NCBI RefSeq assembly: GCF_041434935.1
Contig: NZ_CP107964.1
Span: 8,167,001-8,231,000 of the forward strand
Direction of reading: 5' to 3'
Length of the DNA stretch: 64,000 bases
DNA from: Kitasatospora sp. NBC_00374
GTDB taxonomy: Bacteria > Actinomycetota > Actinomycetes > Streptomycetales > Streptomycetaceae
Position numbers and translations under genes: made by a program. The first letter of the stretch is position 1; the number at the start of each line of letters is the position of its first letter. Positions 18,582 to 27,645 of this stretch are shown here, in pieces. The notes under the pieces were generated by a model that saw only the letters and a list, made by a program, of their open reading frames with translations, was not told where the DNA came from and searched no databases.

Positions 18582-18869
18582 TCACGGGCTGAGCCAGAGC
18601 CGGATCGCGCGACGGTGACCGCACGCCGTGAAAGACGTAGGAGCGCTTGTCATAGCGAGTCCTGCGCCCGGGCGGTGCTGCCGGGGCGTTGAGCTTCCAG
18701 CTCCCGAACCGCTCCGGCAGGTCCCGTACGGCACGCCCGTGCGAATCCGGAACGAGATCCCGTCGGTCGCCATCCGGTGGTCAGTCCAACGCCCGTCCCG
18801 GTGCCCGCACTTCGGCAGATGCGGCGCAAGTTTCGCCCACTCGTCGGTCGTAAGATCGCCCCGCCCCAC
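18582..18869 (-). pseudogene. IS5-family transposase remnant (internally deleted, frameshifted)
   Basis: The N-terminal helix-turn-helix part is readable: GDLTTDEWAKLAPHLPKCGH, then WTDHRMATDGISFRIRTGVPY, typical of the IS5 DUF4096 domain. After a frameshift RDLPERFGSWKL is readable, and then after a deletion of the whole DDE core, YDKRSYVFHG in the same new frame. The last residues AIRLWLSP and stop are back in the first frame. A normal IS5 transposase is about 250-280 residues, so most of the catalytic domain is gone and it cannot be active. No terminal inverted repeats were found. Confidence 0.8.
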
Positions 18870-18921
18870 GACCGCAACGACGGCCTGACGCGAGGCCGTC
18901 AGGTGCTCCGCCGGGCAGAAC

Positions 18922-19605
18922 CTAGTCGACCGGAACCGGGGTGCCACCGCCCTCCCGGTGGTAGGCATGTGACAGGGAGACCTGAGCGACGGTGCGGCCT
19001 TCGGCCAGCGCCTGTGCCGCCGCTGCCCGTGCGGTGAAGCCCCGCCGTTCCCGTTCGTACTCCTGTACGCCTTCGTAGCTCCGTGCGTCCTGCAGGGAGT
19101 CCAGATCGGCCTGATTCCGGACCAGGTCGACGACGAGATGCTCGTTGGTCTGCGGGTCGTCGAAGTCGTACCGCCCGTCATTGACGTTCCAGCCGGGCGG
19201 GGCGTTCCTGCCTGAGTCGCTCCACCGCTGGCGCGACAGCGCGACCGACCAGTTCCCGCCGATCGCCCGAATGTTCTTGTCGTCCACCACGACGTACCGG
19301 GCGAGCTCCCACTGGCACTGCAGCAGCCCGGGCTCCGCGCCTTCGAACGGACCGTCACGCAGGCAGCGGTCAGTAGCCGCATCGCCGAGCGTCCGCAGGC
19401 CACCGGGCAATGCTGCCATCGTCTCGTCCAGCCGCTGCTGCGCCGCGGTGCGGGCCCGCCGACTGGCGGCGTCCACCTCGGCCGTCGTCGAGGGCCCCGC
19501 CAAGCCGGGGACCACCCAGGCATAGCACCCCCACCCCCCGGCGGCGAACGAGGCCACGATGACACCCGTGATCAGGACGCGGCGCAGACTTCGTGCATTT
19601 TGCAT
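18922..19605 (-). CDS. Hypothetical membrane-anchored protein, 227 aa
   Basis: An N-terminal hydrophobic segment (VLITGVIVASFAAGGWGCYA, about residues 10-30) acts as a signal anchor. The rest is predicted to be outside the cell, with an Ala/Arg-rich helical region (residues 45-65) and a polar domain containing four Trp residues (CQWELARYVVVDDKNI). A Cys pair (about residues 83 and 97) could form a disulfide. The family is not recognised. It neighbours the small gene at 19695-19973 on the same strand, but 90 bases separate them. Confidence 0.6.
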   Translation of the reverse strand: MQNARSLRRVLITGVIVASFAAGGWGCYAWVVPGLAGPSTTAEVDAASRRARTAAQQRLDETMAALPGGLRTLGDAATDRCLRDGPFEGAEPGLLQCQWELARYVVVDDKNIRAIGGNWSVALSRQRWSDSGRNAPPGWNVNDGRYDFDDPQTNEHLVVDLVRNQADLDSLQDARSYEGVQEYERERRGFTARAAAAQALAEGRTVAQVSLSHAYHREGGGTPVPVD

Positions 19606-19694
19606 GCCCTCGACGCTTCCAAACCCGTGTCACCGGTCGTCGACGAGACTGTGTTGAACCTGGCACATCATCAGTGCCCTCCTGCTCGTCAGGC

Positions 19695-19973
19695 CTAGGT
19701 GAGATCGACGGACTCCGCGCCGACTTCCTTGTCCAGTCGCAGGAGGGAGGTCATGGGTACCCGCAACTGCAGCCGGTCCGCGATCGTTGCGGCGGCACGC
19801 CCGATCGGCTCGTCCGCGAACACCGCCGAGTACTGGCCCAGGACCGCCACCACCGCCTCCACGACCGTGGTGTCCAACGTTACGGACGAGGCCCGGTCCT
19901 CCGATACCGCAGGCAGGCGGTCGAGCGCCGCAGCCAGGCGGTCGCGACCGTCACGCTCCAAAGCTGTTTTCAT
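19695..19973 (-). CDS. Small hypothetical protein, 92 aa
   Basis: The ATG at 19973 (MKTALERDGRDRLAAALDRL) is preferred over an upstream in-frame start because AAGGA lies about eight bases before it. The protein is mostly helical and acidic, with no Cys, membrane helix or known motif (VVEAVVAVLGQYSAVFADEP near residue 45). Likely cytoplasmic; function unknown. Confidence 0.55.
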   Translation of the reverse strand: MKTALERDGRDRLAAALDRLPAVSEDRASSVTLDTTVVEAVVAVLGQYSAVFADEPIGRAAATIADRLQLRVPMTSLLRLDKEVGAESVDLT

Positions 19974-20364
19974 GCAAACAATCCTTGGCCGGTAAGTCTG
20001 ATCGCCGCAATCCGCCAATCCGGCGAATCGCTCGCAGGGCCCCCGCCGGCGCAGCCCTACGGCGGTTCATCGGCCCCCTCCGCCGAGTCGGCGGGCCGGC
20101 AGCACGGGTGGAGCCGCAGACCGGTCGGCACCCCTGCCGGGGGTGCATCCGTGCACCTCGCCGCCCCGGCGAGAAGGTGACAGAACGCGCTCGGCCCCGA
20201 AGCTGCTCTCTGGCTCGGGACAGGCAGCGGGCTGCGGCCGGGTCCACCCTGCCGGCGATTCTGACGCGAGGTCAACGGCCGCCCGGCAGAGAGGTTCGAA
20301 CGCAACCGGGACACGGCGACGTCCGTGCCGGCGGGCCTGCCCGGGGGTTCGGTACGGTGGCCCC
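19974..20364. other. Intergenic region, no gene seen
   Basis: About 390 bases. Open frames on both strands are Arg/Pro/Gly-rich with no start-site support. I see only the presumed promoters of the flanking genes. Confidence 0.4.
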
Positions 20365-20646
20365 ATGACCGAGAGCGTCCGGCTGACCGCGCTGATCGAC
20401 GGCTTTGTCCAGGGTGTCGGCTTCCGATGGTCCGTCAGGGATGGGGTGGCCGGGCTCGGTACGCTGACCGGCTACGCCCGGAACCTGCCGGACGGCCGGG
20501 TCGAGGTGGTGGCCGAGGGGCCTCGGAAGGACTGCGCGCTGCTGCTGGACTGGCTGCGGAAGGGCGACACCCCGGGCCGGGTGGAGGCGGTGACGGAGAG
20601 CTGGGGCCCCGCCACCGGCGACCACGACGGTTTCACCATCCGCTGA
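20365..20646 (+). CDS. acyP: Acylphosphatase
   Basis: This 93-residue cytoplasmic enzyme hydrolyses acyl-phosphate bonds. The signature FVQGVGFRWSVRD carries catalytic Arg21, and GYARNLPDGRVEVVAEG carries catalytic Asn40, both at the family positions. The length is normal (about 90 residues). Start ATG at 20365. It is an isolated gene, with no partner on either side. Confidence 0.92.
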   Translation: MTESVRLTALIDGFVQGVGFRWSVRDGVAGLGTLTGYARNLPDGRVEVVAEGPRKDCALLLDWLRKGDTPGRVEAVTESWGPATGDHDGFTIR

Positions 20647-21269
20647 CGCCCCGGCCGGACCACTGCCGGCGGGAGGGTCAACCGCCCAGCCTGCCACATC
20701 GGCTTCCAGCGTGACCGGATAGACCTGGTCGGCGTCCCGCTGCCCACGGGGGCTGATCGAGTGATCGCCCGGGTCCCAGGGCCTCGCTCCGGCATCTGCG
20801 GACGGCCCGGCCGGGCAGCCGCGGGACACACACCATCGCCGGCGGCTCGTTCGCCGCGGCCTCCGCGAAGACGGGCGGGCGGCCCGTCGGTGGTGCCGGG
20901 CAGGCCGAAGCTGAGCGGAACCTTAGGGCATGGTCAGCGCACCCTGTGAACTGCGGATTCGGTGCTGAACGGCTCCTACGATCAGTCACATCGGTCGCCG
21001 GCCGGGCCCGTCAAGCCCCGCCGGAGGACGGTTCGAAGGCCGCGGTTCCGGCGCCAGGTCGCCAAGGATCCGGTCCTTCGTGGCACGAGGTGTCCGTCGG
21101 CGGCTTCCGCCGTCGGCTCTCGTCGCCGCGCCGACCGTCCCGCGTCCGGTCCCCGGAACCTCCCCCGTTCCGGAGGGCCGTCGCCGCTCCGGGCGGACCG
21201 CGGGCCTGCCTCCCGCGGTTCGCCCGGGTTCCCTTCGCAGGACACCGCGGTGTCCACTATCCGGAATGA
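20647..21269. other. Long intergenic region, no gene seen
   Basis: About 620 bases. Frames on both strands lack ribosome binding sites and known motifs. It should include the promoter of the secreted protein that follows. I saw no repeat, tRNA or clear operator. Confidence 0.4.
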
Positions 21270-22943
21270 GTGTGCTCTGTGGCCGTTCACCGCCTGAAGA
21301 AGCGTCGCCGCGTGGTCAGCGCCATCGCCGCCCTCGGGGCGGCGGGAGGGGCGGCCGCGATGCTCGCCTCGACAGCTGCGGCCGGCCCCACCCCCGGCAC
21401 CTACACCTACTACAGCTTCCCCTCGGGCACCGGCTCCCTCCACGACGTCACCTGGACGACCACCCCGCAGTTCGACCCCGGCTACACCGCGAACATCTTC
21501 TGGAGCCACCAGTTCTCGTTCGACAACGGCCAGGGCGCCTACTTCGGCATGCAGAGCAACGGCGGCCAGAAACGCACGCTCCTGTTCTCCGTGTGGGACA
21601 CCGACGGCGCCAGGAAGGGCCCCGACAGCACCTGCGAGCCGTTCGGCGGGGAAGGCGAGGGCCAGCACTGCCAGGCGCACGTGGACTGGACGGCCGGCCA
21701 CACCTACAAGTTCAGCCTCGCGCCCAAGGGCCAGGGCTGGTTCACCGCCACCGTCACCGACGCCTCCACCGGCACCAGTACCGAGGTCGGGACCATCAGA
21801 GCGGCCAAGGGCGGCCGGGAGGCGACCGGCATCAACCCGGGCGGCATGATCGACTGGACCGAGTACTTCGAGTGGAGCCAGTCCTCCTCCAACTGCTACA
21901 ACCAGCCCGCCGCCGCGGTCGCCTTCGCTCCGCCCACCGGCAACGGCGGCACGGTCACCGCCAAGGTCTCCGGCACCAGCGTCAACAACACCTGCGGCTC
22001 GGACGCCAAGGTCGACACCACCGCGCCGGGCTCCGTCCACCGCACCGCGATCGGCAACAGCCCCCGCGGCCTGGTCCACAGCGACCAGAAGTGCCTGCGT
22101 GCACCCGGCAGCGGCAAAGCCGCACTGTCCGACTGCAACACCACCGCCGGCGACCGCGCCTGGGTCTACTCAGCCGACCAGACCCTGCGCCTGAGGTCCG
22201 ACGACTGCCTCACCGCGAACGGCTCCGCCACCGCCGTCGGCGCCTGCCAGGGCGACAGCAAGGCCCAGGGCAAGGTCAACGACCCCGCCAAGCGCTGGAC
22301 CTACGACCCCACCGCCAAGACCCTCAAGAACAGCCAGTCCGGGCTCTGCCTCACCGCGGCCGCCGACGGCACCACCAGCACCAAGGACTGCGCCGGCACC
22401 GCCGACCAGAAGTGGACCCTGCCGACCACCGGCACCACCGATCCCACGCCCGTCCCGCCGAACCCCACCCCCGTCCCGCCGGTGCCGCCGACCACCCCGC
22501 CCGTCCACACCGGCCCGCTCACCGACCAGGACTGGACCGCCGCCACCAGCGGCTGGGGCCCCGCCGAGAAGAACAGGAGCAACGGCGAACAGGCCGCGGG
22601 CGACGGCCGCACCCTCACCATCCGCGGCACCACCTACGCCAAGGGCATCGGCGCCCACGCCACCAGCACCATCGCCTACAACCTCGCCGGCACGTGCAAG
22701 ACCCTCACCGTGGACGTCGGCCTCGACGACGAGTCCCGCGGCAAGGGCTCGGTGAACTTCGAGATCTACCGCGACACCACCAAGGTCGCCGACAGCGGCA
22801 CGCTCACGGGCACCTCGCCCGTCCAGCACCTGACCGCCGACCTCACCGGCGGCAGGCAGCTGCGCCTCGTCGTCAACAACGGGGGCGACAACATCAACTA
22901 CGACCACGCCGACTGGGCCGACCCCCAGATCACCTGCAGCTGA
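21270..22943 (+). CDS. Secreted multi-domain carbohydrate-binding protein (DUF3472-like, ricin-B, NPCBM)
   Basis: The 557-residue protein starts with a Tat/Sec-type signal peptide (HRLKKRRRVVSAIAALGAAG, cleavage near residue 39). Residues about 45-230 form a beta-rich domain (YTYYSFPSGTGSLHDVTW, then GAYFGMQSNGGQKRTLLFSV) like DUF3472. A ricin B-type trefoil follows (about 265-400, with QSGLCLTAAADG and TADQKWTLP). After a Pro/Thr linker comes an NPCBM domain (about 425-557, LTIRGTTYAKGIGAHATSTI). It probably binds extracellular polysaccharide; no catalytic residues could be assigned. GTG at 21270 or the in-frame GTG at 21279 is the start. It is monocistronic. Confidence 0.8.
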   Translation: MCSVAVHRLKKRRRVVSAIAALGAAGGAAAMLASTAAAGPTPGTYTYYSFPSGTGSLHDVTWTTTPQFDPGYTANIFWSHQFSFDNGQGAYFGMQSNGGQKRTLLFSVWDTDGARKGPDSTCEPFGGEGEGQHCQAHVDWTAGHTYKFSLAPKGQGWFTATVTDASTGTSTEVGTIRAAKGGREATGINPGGMIDWTEYFEWSQSSSNCYNQPAAAVAFAPPTGNGGTVTAKVSGTSVNNTCGSDAKVDTTAPGSVHRTAIGNSPRGLVHSDQKCLRAPGSGKAALSDCNTTAGDRAWVYSADQTLRLRSDDCLTANGSATAVGACQGDSKAQGKVNDPAKRWTYDPTAKTLKNSQSGLCLTAAADGTTSTKDCAGTADQKWTLPTTGTTDPTPVPPNPTPVPPVPPTTPPVHTGPLTDQDWTAATSGWGPAEKNRSNGEQAAGDGRTLTIRGTTYAKGIGAHATSTIAYNLAGTCKTLTVDVGLDDESRGKGSVNFEIYRDTTKVADSGTLTGTSPVQHLTADLTGGRQLRLVVNNGGDNINYDHADWADPQITCS

Positions 22944-23053
22944 CATCCGTACCCAGGTGGGCCGTGCCCGGGCAGTCCGCACGGTCCACCGGGACCACGA
23001 AGGTGCGGCTGCCGAAGCAGCCCGTCCGGGGGAGACCGAGTGAGGAGCTGTGC

Positions 23054-23899
23054 ATGACTCCCGATCGAGAGTCCTTGGCGGCGGATGTCGCCGCTGCTCA
23101 GGCCGGTGACAAGGCGGCTCTGGGCCGCATCATGGCCGCCTTCCTGCCGCTGGCCTACAAGCTGATCGGCCGGGAGCTGGACGGGCATGTGGATGTGGAC
23201 GACGTGGTCCAGGAGACCATGGTCCGTGTCGTCGACAGGCTGGGCACGCTGCGTGACCCGTCCTCGTTCCGGTCCTGGCTGGTGGCGGTGGCCAAGAACG
23301 AGGTCCGGCGGCGCTGGAGCCGTCGGCAGCAGGTGCTGGACCCGGTCGAGCCGGGTGACCAACTCGCCGATCCGCAGGCCGATTTCGTCGAGGTCACCAT
23401 CCTGCGGCTGGGCATTCTCGATGCCCGCCGCGAGTTCGCGGAGGCCGTCCGGTGGCTGGACCACGAGGACGGTGGCCTTCTGGCGCTGTGGCGGTTGGAG
23501 AACGAGGGTGAACTGAGCCGGGCGGAGGTCGCCGAGGCGCTGGGGATCTCGCTCCACCACGCGGGCGTGCGCATCCAGCGGCTGAAGGGGCGTCTCACCA
23601 CCGGTCGCGCCGTGGTCCGTGCCCTGGCCGCCGAACCCGGCTGCCCGGCGCTCGACGCGGCCACCGCGGACCGGGACGGCGCGGTGACGCCGCTGTGGCG
23701 CAACCGGATAGCCCGGCACATCCGTTCGTGCGCCTGCTGCTGTGGCTACCAGGGCGACCTGATGCCGGTGGAGGTCGTGCTGGCCGGCGCGGCGCTTCGG
23801 GGCATGGCCCCGCCTCGGCGGCTGTACTCCGCGGCGTCGCCCGTACTGCCCGCGGCGCGCAGGCACTCCGCCCCGCGCCACGCCGTGAGCGTCGGCTGA
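23054..23899 (+). CDS. ECF-type RNA polymerase sigma factor with Cys-rich C-terminal extension
   Basis: This is a 281-residue sigma-70 family factor. Region 2 is HVDVDDVVQETMVRVVDRLG with SFRSWLVAVAKNEVRRRW (about residues 45-95). Region 4 is SRAEVAEALGISLHHAGVRI (about 155-180). The extra C-terminal part (about 190-281) includes HIRSCACCCGYQGDLMP, a zinc-finger-like Cys cluster such as those built into some ECF groups to control activity in place of a separate anti-sigma factor. GAGGAG precedes the ATG. No anti-sigma gene is adjacent. The next gene on the strand is a Pro-rich ORF, then a CAP-domain protein, which may be its target. Confidence 0.9.
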   Translation: MTPDRESLAADVAAAQAGDKAALGRIMAAFLPLAYKLIGRELDGHVDVDDVVQETMVRVVDRLGTLRDPSSFRSWLVAVAKNEVRRRWSRRQQVLDPVEPGDQLADPQADFVEVTILRLGILDARREFAEAVRWLDHEDGGLLALWRLENEGELSRAEVAEALGISLHHAGVRIQRLKGRLTTGRAVVRALAAEPGCPALDAATADRDGAVTPLWRNRIARHIRSCACCCGYQGDLMPVEVVLAGAALRGMAPPRRLYSAASPVLPAARRHSAPRHAVSVG

Positions 23900-24119
23900 C
23901 GACGCAACTGCGGCACCGGCGTCGCCGGCCGGCCGCCGGCGCCTCGGCTGGGCGGCCGAACTGCCCGGTCCTGTCCACCCGCCCAGCCGCAGCGAGCAGG
24001 AACGGGCCGAGGACGCCCGGCGACGACCGCCGGTCCGGGCGAGACACCGCCCACGACCCGATCCCGATCCCACCAACCGTCAACCGCCAACCGCATCGGA
24101 AGAACGCCGAGGTGAGACC

Positions 24120-24455
24120 ATGAACGCCCCGATCCCGCCCCGGTGGGGAGAGTCGCAGCCGGTCTTCGGCCAGTCGTCGTCGTGGACGGGTCTTGCCCCC
24201 GTGGCACCCCGCCCGGCGGAGCACGCCCATCCGTTCCCGGGCCCGCACCCGTTCCCGGGCCCGCTGCCCCTCCCGGGTCCGCCGCGGCTCCCGCTCCCGC
24301 CCCCGGGCTCCCTGCCGCTACCGCTGCCGGACCCGTACCCGCTTCCCGGCCGCCCGCCGACCGTTCCGCCACTCGCGGAGGCCGAGCCCGTACGGGGTCA
24401 GCGTCGACAACAAGCGCTGCCACAGCCATGGGGTCTGTCGGCAGGAGGGCTGTAG
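24120..24455 (+). CDS. Possible proline-rich small protein, 111 aa
   Basis: The ATG at 24120 has a GGTGAG site in good position. The first 90 residues are about one third Pro, in repeats such as HPFPGPHPFPGPLPLPGP, with GC-rich third positions. The last 20 residues (RGQRRQQALPQPWGL) lose the bias, so the gene may be truncated or frameshifted near 24390. It lies between the ECF sigma gene and a CAP-domain gene on the same strand. It could equally be low-complexity non-coding sequence. Confidence 0.35.
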   Translation: MNAPIPPRWGESQPVFGQSSSWTGLAPVAPRPAEHAHPFPGPHPFPGPLPLPGPPRLPLPPPGSLPLPLPDPYPLPGRPPTVPPLAEAEPVRGQRRQQALPQPWGLSAGGL

Positions 24456-24664
24456 ATCCTCGCGATGACGACCGCCCGCACGGCCCGCCCCCCGGGGGTG
24501 CTGCCGACCGCACGCCCGATGCCCCCCAGCCAGCCGCCGAGGCCGCCCCGGCCCGGCGCCGCCGCCAACCTGCCGGACGGCTGACGGCTCCCGCAGCGGC
24601 ACCCTGACCCGTCACATGCCGGAACGAACGAACCAACAGGCTCACGAAGAAGAAGGTGGAACGC

Positions 24665-25645
24665 GTGGACAGCTACGGCGACGCAGAGACAGCCCTACTG
24701 GCACCGGTACCGGCGCACTCCTACGGTCCGCAGGTCCACGGCGAGTCGACGGCCCGGACCGGGCCGCCCCCGGAGCACGGCGCGCGGGGCGGCCAGCATG
24801 CTCGCGCCGTACGGCGGACCCGCCGGGCAGACGGTGGCCGAGGTGGTGCCGCGCGACGGGTCCGCGCGGGAGCGCCGCTGACCCTGGCCTTCGTGGGCGC
24901 CGCCGCCATGGTGGCCGGGCTGGTCGTGGGTCTGACGGTGTCCTCTCCCGACGGACCGGACCGGACGACGAACCGCGCCGACAGCATCGCGCCGCAGGCC
25001 GCCCAGTCGGCTGCCCCGCCGGCCGCCCCGTCGGACGCGCCGACAGTCGCCGTACCCAGCCCGACACCGGTCGCCGACGGCTCCGCCACCGCACAGCCGA
25101 GTCCGGCCCCCAGCGTCAGCCCCGGCCCGGTGGCCCCCGCCGCCACTCGTTCCGCCGCGCCCGCCGCAGGGCGCACCACCGCCGCGCCACCTGCCAAGCC
25201 GTCCACCGCACCGCCCACGTCCGGGCGCACCACCGCCGCACCGCCCGTCGGCGGCACCCAAGAGCAGTTCGCCCGACAGGTCCTCGACCTGACCAACGTC
25301 CAACGGGCCCAGAACGGGTGCGGCCCCCTCACCGGCGACGCCAAGCTGCAGGCTGCAGCGCAGGGCCACTCCGAGGACATGGCCGCGCGGGACTTCTTCG
25401 ACCACACCAACCCCGACGGCGACAGCCCCGGGAAGCGCATCGAAGCCGCCGGCTACCTGTGGCGCGGCCTCGGGGAGAACATCGCCAGGGGCCAGGCAGA
25501 CCCGGCCACCGTGGTGGACGGCTGGATGCACAGCCCCGGGCACCGAGCCAACATCCTCAACTGCTCCCTCACGGAGCTCGGTGTCGGCGTCCACCTCGGC
25601 CCCGGCGGCCCCTGGTGGACCCAGGACTTCGGGACACCCCGCTGA
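24665..25645 (+). CDS. Membrane-anchored CAP/SCP-domain protein
   Basis: The 326-residue protein has a basic cytoplasmic tail of about 75 residues and one membrane helix (LTLAFVGAAAMVAGLVVGLT). A long Ala/Pro/Ser/Thr extracellular linker follows, with an APxxGRTTAAPP repeat. The C-terminal CAP domain (about 200-326) has VLDLTNVQRAQNGCGPL, HSEDMAARDFFDHTNPDGDS, RGLGENIARGQ and MHSPGHRANILNC, including the two conserved His and Glu. CAP proteins act outside the cell, often with unknown enzymatic role. GTG at 24665 is chosen because AAGAAGAAGG lies eight bases upstream. It is downstream of an ECF sigma factor, a plausible regulator. Confidence 0.85.
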   Translation: MDSYGDAETALLAPVPAHSYGPQVHGESTARTGPPPEHGARGGQHARAVRRTRRADGGRGGAARRVRAGAPLTLAFVGAAAMVAGLVVGLTVSSPDGPDRTTNRADSIAPQAAQSAAPPAAPSDAPTVAVPSPTPVADGSATAQPSPAPSVSPGPVAPAATRSAAPAAGRTTAAPPAKPSTAPPTSGRTTAAPPVGGTQEQFARQVLDLTNVQRAQNGCGPLTGDAKLQAAAQGHSEDMAARDFFDHTNPDGDSPGKRIEAAGYLWRGLGENIARGQADPATVVDGWMHSPGHRANILNCSLTELGVGVHLGPGGPWWTQDFGTPR

Positions 25646-25730
25646 AGCGCCTCGCGAACCGGCGGCCTTCCTGCCGGGCCGGTCGGCCCCGCGGCGGACC
25701 AGCCCGTGGCGGCGCACAGGCGAGCGCGTG

Positions 25731-25760
25731 CGGGTGGGTGCGGGTGGGTGCGGGTGCGTG
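25731..25760 (+). repeat. Three tandem 10-base G-rich units
   Basis: The units are CGGGTGGGTG, CGGGTGGGTG and CGGGTGCGTG. The stretch holds five GGG runs with short spacers, so it could form a G-quadruplex on the plus strand. It lies between the CAP-domain gene and the next gene, about 125 bases before that start. Confidence 0.6.
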
Positions 25761-25886
25761 CGGCAGGAGGACGGCAGACCTCCCCCTGGAGAGTGAGGCG
25801 GATGTCCGGACCTCCTTCCGAGGCCGGCTCGCAAGCCCGTCGCGGGAACGACGTGGTGGCAGCAACGCGCCGAAAGGATGGTGCAC

Positions 25887-26414
25887 ATGACCACCACCCC
25901 ACTCGACTCCGCCGCTTCGCCCACGCCCCGCTGGGCGGTGCGGGCCGCCCACATCGCCGCACTGTCCGCCCTCCCCGCCGGGATATGGCGTCTCCTGCTG
26001 ACAGCCGGTTACCTCGGCGGATACACCGAGGCCGGGTACGAGGCGCTGGGTATCACCGGCTGGTCGGCGTTCTACGTGGCGGGCCTCAGCGTGGCCACCG
26101 AGGCACTCGCCCTGCTCACCATCGGCCTGGTCCGGCCGTGGGGGGAGGTCCTCCCGCGGTGGATCCCGCTCCTCGGCGGGCGCCGTGTCCACCCGATGGC
26201 AGCGGTCGTCCCGGCCGCCCTCGGGGCGGTCGGACTCACCTGCATCTGGACCCCGTTCGCGTTGTGGTGGGCCGTTCCCCACCCCGATATGACCGCCCTC
26301 GGCAACACCGTCGTCGGATTCCTCTACCTCCCCCTGGTCGCCTGGGGGCCGCTGCTCGGCGCCGTCACCTTCGCGTATCACCGCCGACGTCACGCGAAGC
26401 GGCCGGTCCGGTGA
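25887..26414 (+). CDS. Hypothetical integral membrane protein, 175 aa
   Basis: Four hydrophobic segments are visible: around residues 18-40 (AAHIAALSALPAGIWRLLLT), 60-80, 105-130 (AAVVPAALGAVGLTCIWTPF) and 140-160. They give a small four-helix membrane protein with Arg/His-rich cytoplasmic tail RRRHAKRPVR. The ATG at 25887 is chosen because AAAGG is about nine bases upstream; an in-frame ATG three codons earlier touches that site. The family is not identified, though similar short actinobacterial proteins exist next to ECF sigma genes. Confidence 0.7.
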   Translation: MTTTPLDSAASPTPRWAVRAAHIAALSALPAGIWRLLLTAGYLGGYTEAGYEALGITGWSAFYVAGLSVATEALALLTIGLVRPWGEVLPRWIPLLGGRRVHPMAAVVPAALGAVGLTCIWTPFALWWAVPHPDMTALGNTVVGFLYLPLVAWGPLLGAVTFAYHRRRHAKRPVR

Positions 26415-26521
26415 GCCGCGCCCACCCCGACCCGGGGCCCGTGCCACCCGAGCGGCGGCCGCACGTTCACCCGTACCCGGTGAGAGCGGACGTGCCGAGC
26501 TCGGACCTCACCTTCACCGGC

Positions 26522-26863
26522 TCAGGGCTGATGGTCGATGTGACCGAGCACCCAGGCCAGTGCCTGAGCCACCCCGGAGGAGAAGTCCCGGGCGTCGCCG
26601 GGCGCCGTCTTGTCGTGCGCGCGGCGCATCGCTGCGCGTTCCTCGCCGTCGAGCTCGGCGTCGTCGGGCGGGTCTTCGGGGCCGGTGGCGCCGCTGACGG
26701 GCGCGATGCGGTGATGGCCCGCCACCCACGTGTAGGCGGCGAGCGCGCCGCGGACGGTCTCGGACCCGGCGGCGGGCCCGGTCGTGAGCCGGGTGACCGC
26801 GGCCTCGATCTCGCCTGCCGTGCGGGCACCGACTCGGGTCTCGGGCGGACGGCGACTGGACAT
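26522..26863 (-). CDS. Small hypothetical protein, 113 aa
   Basis: The product is soluble, Ala/Arg/Asp-rich and helical, with recognisable blocks GEIEAAVTRLTTGPAAGSET, VRGALAAYTWVAGHHRIAPV and SSGVAQALAWVLGHIDHQP. GGTGAG lies five bases before the ATG. It is convergent with the membrane protein gene. No family recognised. Confidence 0.6.
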   Translation of the reverse strand: MSSRRPPETRVGARTAGEIEAAVTRLTTGPAAGSETVRGALAAYTWVAGHHRIAPVSGATGPEDPPDDAELDGEERAAMRRAHDKTAPGDARDFSSGVAQALAWVLGHIDHQP

Positions 26864-27117
26864 GAACTCACCGTAGCGTCCGACTGTGCGTCAGGGCCTC
26901 GATGGCGGCACCGAACCGCCGAACCTTCCCCGGAGCGTTACGCCGTTCGGGCTGGGGCGACCGGCCTGCTCCGCTCCCTCGTGCCGCCGGATGCGAGCGA
27001 CCCGCCGTCGGGCGCAGCGTCGTCCGAGCGCGGTGCAAGATCGTCGAGGCGTGGGCCGCAGGTGACCTGCCTGGCGCACCTCCCGTGCGGCGCTCCGATC
27101 GCCTGATCGGGGAGTTG

Positions 27118-27645
27118 TCGATCGATACCGTCCGATCCAGAACGCCTCCTGGTTCTCCGCCTCCGCAGGCATCGTCGTGAAGGTCGTCAGCGGCAGCGGC
27201 CACTTCGACGGCATCACCATCACTGGCAACAACTCTCGGGCAACGCCCTGGAAGCCGCCGGCCTGACCCCCGACCAGCAGCTCACCACCGGCGGGGTCAC
27301 CTTCACCTCGCACCCCGGCCGCTACGGCACACCCGACAACGTCCACGCCACCGGGCAGACCGTCGCCGTCCTCGGTACCGGCTCCACCCTCGCAATCGTG
27401 GGCTTCGCCACCACCAGCAACGCCCCCTCCGCCCAGGGCCCCCTCCGCTTCTCCGACGGCAGCTCCCAGGCCTTCACCCTCGCCCTGACCGACTGGTGGA
27501 CACCACCGCCACCAACGGCAACACCCTGGTCAAGCAGGTCTCCTACCAGAACCAGCACGACGCCCCCTACAAGGACGCCAGCACACCCGCCTACAGCCAC
27601 ACCGCCTCGCTCCGGCTCACCAAGATCGCGCTGCCGGCCGATTGA
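27118..27645 (+). pseudogene. Decayed C-terminal part of a secreted glycosidase-type protein
   Basis: Three pieces are readable in different frames. First comes QNASWFSASAGIVVKVVSGS and HFDGITITGNNSR. Then comes ALEAAGLTPDQQLTTGGVTF, GTPDNVHATGQTVAVLGTGS and GFATTSNAPSAQ. Last comes VDTTATNGNTLVKQVSYQNQ and SLRLTKIALPAD before a stop. The middle piece resembles the beta-sandwich found at the end of many actinobacterial secreted glycosidases. There is a frameshift between each piece, a probable internal deletion, and no start or signal peptide. The donor family is a guess; the decay is plain in the sequence. Confidence 0.65.

Noticed and set aside
21080..23053. Upstream part of a 939-codon frame ending in the sigma factor
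   Set aside because: It overlaps the secreted protein in another frame; the sigma factor has its own ATG and GAGGAG.
24143..24607. 154-codon Ala/Pro/Arg frame overlapping the Pro-rich ORF
   Set aside because: No ribosome binding site and weaker third-position bias than the 24120 frame.
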